DNA from: Siccirubricoccus phaeus
GTDB taxonomy: Bacteria > Pseudomonadota > Alphaproteobacteria > Acetobacterales > Acetobacteraceae
Length of the DNA: 64,000 nucleotides
NCBI RefSeq assembly: GCF_008360935.1
Contig: NZ_SRXO01000003.1
Coordinates: 62,001-126,000, forward strand
Direction: 5' to 3'
The translations under genes were made by a program, and so were the position numbers. The notes beneath the pieces were generated by a model. That model was not told the origin of the DNA. It made no database searches and was given only the letters and a program-made list of their open reading frames with translations. Shown here one piece after another: positions 58,862 to 64,000 of the stretch; within the stretch, counting starts at the first letter, position 1, and each line of letters opens with the position of its first letter.

Positions 58862-59880
58862 GCAAGCCGCTCGGGCAGGGGGATGGCATCCAGATATTGC
58901 GGCTGGAAGGCGGCAGCGAGGTCGATCGGGCCGGCCAGCACCCTGTGCTCGACAAAGAAATCATGCGCCTTCTTCACCGCCGCCGGGTCGATGGCGAAGA
59001 GGCCGTGCCGCGCCGCGGCTCCGGCCTGCATAAGTCGCAGCGCTTCCGGCAGCATGGCCTCCTGATGCGCGCGGTCGATCGTCGGCGCGATCTTCATCAC
59101 GGCTGCCACCGCTGCCTCCGGCTCGGCGGCCGAGGCCTTCCAGCCGCGGATGCTGGCGCGCAGGAAGGCTTCGACGGCACGTGGATTCTGCTGCGCGAAG
59201 GCGGTGTTCGCAATGACCGTGTCACGCGGCACGGTGATGCCGTAATCCTCGGCGACGAAGAGCTTCAGCTTCTCCACCCCGCCCAGCCGCGCCTTCAGCA
59301 CGTTCAGCTCGTTGTACCAGGTGGCGGCGACGACATCGACCTCGCCATTGACGAAGGGCGTGACGGAGACCTGCTGCGGGGTGATGCTGAGCGCATCCCG
59401 CGGGATGCCGCGGCTGGCCAGCATGCCGTAGAGCACGAGATGCGCACCGGTGAACCAGGCCGTTGCCTTGCGGCCGCGGAAATCCTCCAACGTCTTCACC
59501 GGCCCATCCGCCTTGGCGACGAAAACGAAGGGCGTCACCTGATGCGCCACGCCGATGCAGAGGATGGGCAGCCCCTTCTCGCGTGCCGAGAAGACGCTGT
59601 CCATGCCGCCGGAGAGGCCGAATTGCTCATTGCCGGAGGCGACGAGATTCTCCGTCAGCAGGTTCGGCCCGCCCGGGTTGATGGTCAGGTCCAGCCCGGC
59701 CTCGCGGTAGTAGCCGCGCTCGGCGGCCAGGTAGAAGCCGGCAAATTGCGTCTGCGGCAGCCATTTCAGCCGCAGCGTCACCTTGGTCAGGCCCTGGGCC
59801 TGGCCGAGGCGAGGCAAAGCCAGGGCGGCGCCGGCGGTGGCGAGGAGGTGGCGGCGGGCAAGACGCATCTTGGTCTCCAT
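58858..59880 (-). CDS. NMT1/THI5-type ABC substrate-binding protein
   Basis: From the ATG at 59880 the protein has 340 residues (METKMRLARRHLLATAGAAL then ALPRLGQAQG as signal region, probably twin-Arg-like RRH). The mature part begins LTKVTLRLKWLPQTQFAGFY followed by LAAERGYYREAGLDLTINPG; NMT1/ThiY-type proteins for pyrimidine-like ligands have this KWxxQxQFAGYYxAxxKGxYxxxGLDVxIxxGG pattern. It contains GRKATAWFTGAHLVLYGMLA and NGEVDVVAATWYNELNVLKA. Ligand may be a small heterocycle rather than a sulfonate. Start is 4 bases after the TauD-like stop codon; an ATG at 59895 overlaps that gene. Confidence 0.9.
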   Translation of the reverse strand: METKMRLARRHLLATAGAALALPRLGQAQGLTKVTLRLKWLPQTQFAGFYLAAERGYYREAGLDLTINPGGPNLLTENLVASGNEQFGLSGGMDSVFSAREKGLPILCIGVAHQVTPFVFVAKADGPVKTLEDFRGRKATAWFTGAHLVLYGMLASRGIPRDALSITPQQVSVTPFVNGEVDVVAATWYNELNVLKARLGGVEKLKLFVAEDYGITVPRDTVIANTAFAQQNPRAVEAFLRASIRGWKASAAEPEAAVAAVMKIAPTIDRAHQEAMLPEALRLMQAGAAARHGLFAIDPAAVKKAHDFFVEHRVLAGPIDLAAAFQPQYLDAIPLPERLA

Positions 59881-59884
59881 CGGC

Positions 59885-60757
59885 TCAGGCCGCATCGGGC
59901 AGCATCACCGCCGGGACAGGCCTCTCTCCGGCCAGCGTCGTGCGGTGCATGATGCGGATGTATTTCGCGTCGTCGTAGGGCGTTGCCTGGTGCATGGTGT
60001 TGCGGTTGTCCCAGGCCACCAGATCGCCTTCCTGCCAGCGGTGCCGGTAGATGAATTCCGGCCGCACGGCGTGGCTGTTCAGCTCCTCCAGCAGCGCGGC
60101 GCTCTCCTCTGGCGGCAGGCCGAGAATCTCCTTCACCACCTCCCGCCCGACATAGAGGGCGCGGCGGCCATTGCCGGGATGCAGGCGGACCAGCGGGTGC
60201 ACCACGTCCGGCGTTGCCGCCTGCTGCTCCGGCGTCAGCTTCGTGCGGTCGGCGAAGGCGCGGCCGTAATAGGTGGCGTAGCTGTGCACGGCATGCAGCG
60301 GCTCGATGCGCGCCTGCATCTCAGGCGAGAGCGCCTCATAGGCCAGGTGCATGCAGGCGAAGAGGGTATCGGCGCCCTCGGGCGGGCAGACGCGGCCATA
60401 GAGCAGGGAGCCGACCGCCGGCTCCGCCCGGTAGGACCAGTCGGAATGCCAGTTCAGCCCCTCCTTGTGGTTGCCGATCGGATGGCCGTCGCGGCTCGCA
60501 TTGGAGAGGACGTAGATCTCGGGAAAGGACGTGGTCAGGAATTGCGTTAGCACATGGATCTGCAGCGGGCCGAAGCGGCGGCTGACAGCGACATGCCCGG
60601 CTTCGTCCAACCTTTGGCCGCGGAGGACGACGACGCCCTTGGTGTGGAAGGCGCGCAGCACCGCTTCCCACTCGGCCTCGCTGACCGGGCCGCTGAGGTC
60701 GAGCCCACGCACTTCCGTGCCGAAGCCCGAATGGAGGGGGTGGAATTCCAGCGCCAT
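59885..60757 (-). CDS. TauD/TfdA-family Fe(II)/2-oxoglutarate dioxygenase
   Basis: Protein of 290 residues. Iron ligands: His and Asp in NWHSDWSYRAEPAVGSLLYG (HxD) and the distal His in DNRNTMHQATPYDDAKYIRI. The Arg in KYIRIMHRTTLAGERPV binds 2-oxoglutarate. It belongs to the taurine/2,4-D dioxygenase family, which hydroxylates carbon next to a heteroatom and releases a fragment. The adjacent transporter is of NMT1 rather than clear TauABC type, so taurine itself is uncertain. It starts the TauD-transporter unit and is almost overlapping with the binding-protein gene. Confidence 0.92.
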   Translation of the reverse strand: MALEFHPLHSGFGTEVRGLDLSGPVSEAEWEAVLRAFHTKGVVVLRGQRLDEAGHVAVSRRFGPLQIHVLTQFLTTSFPEIYVLSNASRDGHPIGNHKEGLNWHSDWSYRAEPAVGSLLYGRVCPPEGADTLFACMHLAYEALSPEMQARIEPLHAVHSYATYYGRAFADRTKLTPEQQAATPDVVHPLVRLHPGNGRRALYVGREVVKEILGLPPEESAALLEELNSHAVRPEFIYRHRWQEGDLVAWDNRNTMHQATPYDDAKYIRIMHRTTLAGERPVPAVMLPDAA

Positions 60758-60882
60758 GGCTCCGCTCCGCGTCGTCCCAGGGGCGGAGCAAATGGCGTGC
60801 CGGGCAGGGGCCGGGCGATAGGCGGGTCAGGGCAGGACGAGCTGCCGCAAGGCGGCGCCATTCCTGCCCAAGCCTTGGGCAA

Positions 60883-61902
60883 TCACCCCCCAATGCATTC
60901 CAGGCCGCGACGGGCAAAGGCCACCGACAATTCGCCCACCTGCGCCGCATCGGCGGCAGCGGCGGTGCCCGCCCGGGCCCGCGCCGCAATGCCTTCGAAG
61001 ATCACCGCGAAGCGGAACATGGCGAAGGCCAGGTGGAAGGGCTGCAGGCGCGGCGCCGGGGTGCGGCGGCTGGCGTAGTAGTGCGCGACATACTCGTCCT
61101 CGGACGGGATGCCGAGGCCGGGCAGGTCCATCCCCCGCATGCCGCCATATTCCTCCGGCGTGCTGCGCCAGGGGATGACGCTGAAGGCAAGGTCAGCCAA
61201 AGGGTGACCGATGGTGGAAAGCTCCCAGTCCAGCACCGCCACCACCTGCGGCCCATCCGGGGCGAACAGCACATTGCCCGGCCGGTAATCGCCATGGACG
61301 ATGGCGGTCTCGCCATCCTCCGGCGGGATATGCCCGCCGACCCATTGCGCCAACCGCGTCAGCTCCGGGATATCGCGGAAGCGCTGCGCCTCCCACTGCT
61401 TCGTCCAGCGTCCGACCTGGCGCTCGAAATAGCTGCCGGGGCGGCCGAAGCCGGTCAGCCCCGCCGCCGCCCAATCGACATCATGCAGCTTCGCCAGGGT
61501 CTCGGCGAAGGAGAGATACATGGCGCGCCGCTCAGCCTGGCTGGCCCCCGGCAGGTCGGCGCTGGCGAAGACGCGGCCTTCCACCCGTTCCATGACGTAG
61601 AAGGGCGTGCCGACCACGTCCGGCTCGGCGTGGAACAGCACCACGGGCGGCACCGGCACGGCGCTCGGCGCCAGGGCCTGCAGCACCCGTGCCTCGCGGT
61701 CCACCGCATGGGCGGAGGGCAGGACCTCGCCCGCCGGCTTCTTGCGCAGAACCAGGCGGCGATTGGCATAGGTCACGAAGAAGGTCGGGTTGGACTGGCC
61801 GCCGGAGATGCGCGCCAGCGTCATCGGACCCTGCAGCCCGGGGATGGCGGCGCGGAGGAAGACGTCCAGACCAGCCGTATCGAATTCCGCTGCTTCGCTC
61901 AC
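60883..61902 (-). CDS. Phosphotransferase-family protein (aminoglycoside phosphotransferase fold)
   Basis: From a GTG start at 61902 the protein has 339 residues. Kinase-like motifs: ISGGQSNPTFFVTYANRRLV, LRKKPAGEVLPSAHAVDREA with the ATP-contacting Lys and REA, catalytic IVHGDYRPGNVLF (HGDxxxxN) and VLDWELSTIGHPLADLAFSV (DxE). Members of this APH/ACAD10-type group are found beside acyl-CoA enzymes and may phosphorylate hydroxy-acyl or other metabolites. A GGAAGGGCGAGG ribosome region precedes the GTG. The longer frame upstream overlaps the next gene and is not used. It lies 125 bases upstream of the TauD-like gene. Confidence 0.88.
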   Translation of the reverse strand: MSEAAEFDTAGLDVFLRAAIPGLQGPMTLARISGGQSNPTFFVTYANRRLVLRKKPAGEVLPSAHAVDREARVLQALAPSAVPVPPVVLFHAEPDVVGTPFYVMERVEGRVFASADLPGASQAERRAMYLSFAETLAKLHDVDWAAAGLTGFGRPGSYFERQVGRWTKQWEAQRFRDIPELTRLAQWVGGHIPPEDGETAIVHGDYRPGNVLFAPDGPQVVAVLDWELSTIGHPLADLAFSVIPWRSTPEEYGGMRGMDLPGLGIPSEDEYVAHYYASRRTPAPRLQPFHLAFAMFRFAVIFEGIAARARAGTAAAADAAQVGELSVAFARRGLECIGG

Positions 61903-62002
61903 CGGCCTCGCCCTTCCTTCCCGACGTCCTGGCGCCAAGATGGCTTCGGCCAGGAGCCACCGCAACAGCGGGGCGGCGAGCGGGCCTCCTCCCGGACAGC
62001 GC

Positions 62003-62863
62003 TCATCCCTCGACGAAGGCGAGAATCTCGGAGAAGAGGCGGTCCGGCGCATCGATCCGCATGGTGTGGCTGCTCTCCTCCAGGATAAGCAGGCGGGAAT
62101 TGGGGATCAGCGCATGGATTTCCTCGGAGAATTCCGGCGGGCAGATCCAGTCATGCCGGCCGGCCAGGATCAGCGTCGGCGCGGCGATGCGGGACAGTTC
62201 CGGCCGCAGGTCGAAGCGGCGGAGGAAGCCATCGGGCCGGAAGGCCCGGTTGAGTGCTTCCGGTGAATGGATGGTGCGCGCGATGCCGGCCTCCGCCGCA
62301 GCCGCGTCAAAGCGCCGGGAATAGAGCGGCCCCACTACCCGATAATAGTGCTTCAGCTCGGCCTCATCGGCGAAGCCGCCCTCCCATACCTTCGCGCACA
62401 GCGCCTGCTGCTCCGGCGTACCGCGTTCCGCCAGGATCTGCTGCGCCCGTGGGATGAAGCCGCCATGCGCGGCGGTGACCACCAGGATCAGACGCGACAG
62501 CGCCTCCGGATAGCGCGCCGCATGCGCCATGGCCACCATGCCGCCATAGGAGGTGCCGATGGAGACTATGCGGCCGCAGCCGAGATGGCGGCGGAGCGCT
62601 TCCATATCCTCGACATTTTCATCGAGCGTCCAACGTGTGGGATCGCTGCGGGCGGAGCGGCCCTGGCCACGATGGTCGAAATAGACCACCTGCATTGCCG
62701 CGGTCAGGGCGGCGTAGCCCGGCTTGAAGCCGCTATGATCGGAGCCCGGCCCACCATGCACGGCGAAGGCGATGGGCCGTTCCCGCATCTGCGGCCCCTC
62801 CGGGATGAGGCCGGCGCCTTCGATGTCGAAATAGATCTCGGTGTGGCGGATCCGGGCATGCAT
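62003..62863 (-). CDS. Alpha/beta hydrolase, S33 (proline iminopeptidase-like)
   Basis: From the ATG at 62863 the protein has 286 residues. HGGPGSDHSGFKPGYAALTA is the HGGPG oxyanion loop of the S33 family; YFDHRGQGRSARSDPTRWTL follows. The nucleophile elbow is GTSYGGMVAMAHAARYPEAL; ILAGRHDWICPPEFSEEIHA carries the acid and LEESSHTMRIDAPDRLFSEI the His. Substrates may be N-terminal Pro peptides, amides or esters. It lies between the ACMSD-like amidohydrolase and the phosphotransferase-family gene on the same strand. Confidence 0.92.
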   Translation of the reverse strand: MHARIRHTEIYFDIEGAGLIPEGPQMRERPIAFAVHGGPGSDHSGFKPGYAALTAAMQVVYFDHRGQGRSARSDPTRWTLDENVEDMEALRRHLGCGRIVSIGTSYGGMVAMAHAARYPEALSRLILVVTAAHGGFIPRAQQILAERGTPEQQALCAKVWEGGFADEAELKHYYRVVGPLYSRRFDAAAAEAGIARTIHSPEALNRAFRPDGFLRRFDLRPELSRIAAPTLILAGRHDWICPPEFSEEIHALIPNSRLLILEESSHTMRIDAPDRLFSEILAFVEG

Positions 62864-62894
62864 GGGTGCGGCGAGTCCCTGGCAGAGAGCGGCC

Positions 62895-63968
62895 CTACAG
62901 GCCGAGCAGCCGCTTCGCATTGCCCCCGGCGAGCGCCGCCCGGGTCTCGGCGTCGAAGCTTTCCACCGAGCAGATATGGCCGATCGGGTCGCTGTCGGCC
63001 ATGTCGAAGGGGAAGTCCGTGCCCATGACGATCTGCTCCACGCCATAGACCTTCACCAGGTATTCGAGCTGGTGCGGGGTGAAGACGATGGTGTCGAAAT
63101 AGATCTTCCGCAGATAATGGCTCGGCGGCTGCGGCAGCTTGCCATGGCTGTCGCTGCGGGCGCCCCAGGCATGGTCGATGCGACCGGAATAGGCGGGCAG
63201 GTAACCGCCGCCATGCACCGCCAGAATCCTGAGGTTGGGGTAACGCTCCAGCACCCCGTCAAAGATCAGGTAATGCAGCGCCACCGTGGTATCCAGCGGA
63301 TTGCCGATGACGTTGTTAAAGTAGTAGCGGGCGAGACGCCGGCCTTCGGTGAAGCCGTTGGGGTGGATCATCACCAGCGCGCCGAGCCGCTCCGCCGCTG
63401 CCCAGAAGGGCTCGAAGGCGGGGTCGGAGATCTCCTGGCCGAGGATGTTCGTCAGGATCTGCACGCCCTTAAAGCCGAGCGGGCCCATGCAGCGCTCCAG
63501 CTCCCGCACCGCCTCCGCGGCATCCTGCATCGGCACCGTGCCCATGCCGAGGAAGCGGTCCGGCTGCGCGGCGCAGAAGGCGGCGATGCCGTTATTCACC
63601 ATGCGGTTGGCCACCACCGCATGCTCCAGGGGCAGGGCGTAATAGCTCTGCGGCGGCGCCGGGGCGCAGAGCTGCAGGTCGATCCCCATCGCATCCAGCT
63701 CCGCCAGGCGCGGGCCGTGCTGGGTGCCGACGATGCGCCGGTCCACCTCCTGCTTGCGGTTGATGGCCTGGGTGGCGGGGGTGGCGAAGAGGTTGAGCGG
63801 GATGGCCTGGGTGTTCAGGTGGGGCGCAGCATAGGCGCCGGCTTCGGGTACGAAGACGTGAGCGTGGATGTCGATGGTGAGGCTCGCCGGCCGGATTTCC
63901 CGGCCCGGCTTGCCCTGCGGCCGCGCTGCGGTTGCACCATAATGGTTCGAGTTCTCGGCCATGCCCAC
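62895..63968 (-). CDS. ACMSD-like amidohydrolase/decarboxylase
   Basis: Protein of 357 residues. LTIDIHAHVFVPEAGAYAAP (HxH zinc site), FKGVQILTNILGQEISDPAF followed by PFWAAAERLGALVMIHPNGF (His ligand), ILAVHGGGYLPAYSGRIDHA (His/Arg) and QIVMGTDFPFDMADSDPIGH (catalytic Asp) mark the aminocarboxymuconate-semialdehyde decarboxylase / 2-amidohydrolase group of Zn enzymes. These enzymes act on metabolites of tryptophan or aromatic-acid breakdown. Start of the minus-strand run; transcription signals beyond base 63968 are at the window edge. A start at the ATG two codons downstream is possible. Confidence 0.92.
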   Translation of the reverse strand: MGMAENSNHYGATAARPQGKPGREIRPASLTIDIHAHVFVPEAGAYAAPHLNTQAIPLNLFATPATQAINRKQEVDRRIVGTQHGPRLAELDAMGIDLQLCAPAPPQSYYALPLEHAVVANRMVNNGIAAFCAAQPDRFLGMGTVPMQDAAEAVRELERCMGPLGFKGVQILTNILGQEISDPAFEPFWAAAERLGALVMIHPNGFTEGRRLARYYFNNVIGNPLDTTVALHYLIFDGVLERYPNLRILAVHGGGYLPAYSGRIDHAWGARSDSHGKLPQPPSHYLRKIYFDTIVFTPHQLEYLVKVYGVEQIVMGTDFPFDMADSDPIGHICSVESFDAETRAALAGGNAKRLLGL

Positions 63969-64000
63969 CCCCTCCTGCGTCGCGGGCAGGCTAACAGGCC

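Noticed and set aside
59885-60757. Assigning the dioxygenase as true taurine dioxygenase (tauD)
   Set aside because: Family membership is clear but the adjacent binding protein is NMT1/ThiY-like, not a clear TauA, so the specific gene name is not supported.
1-64000. CRISPR arrays, insertion sequences, integrases, prophage or toxin-antitoxin genes
   Set aside because: No regularly spaced direct repeats, transposase or integrase motifs (DDE, Tyr recombinase R-H-R-Y) or small toxin pairs were recognised in any reading frame.

Overview
The window is about 70% GC with alphaproteobacterial gene content: a circularly permuted two-piece tmRNA gene, DUF3309, DUF4169 and DUF2336 proteins, TRAP and Bug-type transport proteins, an FnrL-like regulator and a ccoNOQP-GHIS cluster. 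I infer a Roseomonas-like member of the Acetobacteraceae (Rhodospirillales), heterotrophic and respiratory, with a large carboxylate, amide and peptide uptake repertoire. The genus is inferred from gene content and style, not from a marker gene. The whole window reads as chromosome; I see no insertion sequence, prophage, integrase, CRISPR array, rRNA or tRNA.

Layout. 1-9.5 kb: a flavin-dependent oxidoreductase cut by the window edge, a SWIM/SNF2 helicase, a TRAP transporter (dctPQM, minus strand), small DUF proteins, a RidA protein and a Bug solute-binding protein. 9.6-16.2 kb: envelope block, all minus strand, with a DUF599 protein, a membrane-anchored HExxH protein, two tandem OmpA proteins and two tandem OprB-like porins. 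16.4-21.4 kb: an RraA-like/thioesterase pair, a methyltransferase, and a coupled GGDEF/DUF2336 pair. 21.5-24.1 kb: dapD-dapE (lysine and diaminopimelate synthesis).

24.3-37 kb is a low-oxygen module. It holds the complete cbb3 oxidase operon ccoNOQPGHIS, a TauE/SafE-type protein upstream, hemN, an unknown gene and an Fnr-type regulator with a Cys cluster. Three FNR-like boxes can be read, at ccoN, between the SafE-type gene and hemN, and upstream of the unknown gene and fnr. This looks like a compact, self-contained FNR regulon. 37-41 kb: a VOC/RidA pair, class I fumarase, sspB and, immediately next to it, permuted ssrA (tmRNA); the SspB adaptor and its tagging RNA are neighbours.

41-46 kb: M20 amidohydrolase, a frameshifted gene, a Baeyer-Villiger type monooxygenase and a divergent aldehyde dehydrogenase. 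46.6-64 kb is an unbroken minus-strand run of uptake and catabolism genes. It contains an ACMSD-like amidohydrolase, an S33 hydrolase, an aminoglycoside-phosphotransferase-fold kinase, a TauD-like dioxygenase translated together with an NMT1/THI5-type ABC transporter, an atypical SDR lacking the catalytic Lys, two alpha/beta hydrolases, a phosphoribosyltransferase, a second SDR and a peptide-type ABC transporter. The most interesting non-coding signal is a 54-bp structured repeat. Its copies (near 14.6 and 27.1 kb) keep the same hairpin through compensatory base changes. It lies among TAGAGC-type palindromes (14.7 and 24.2 kb).
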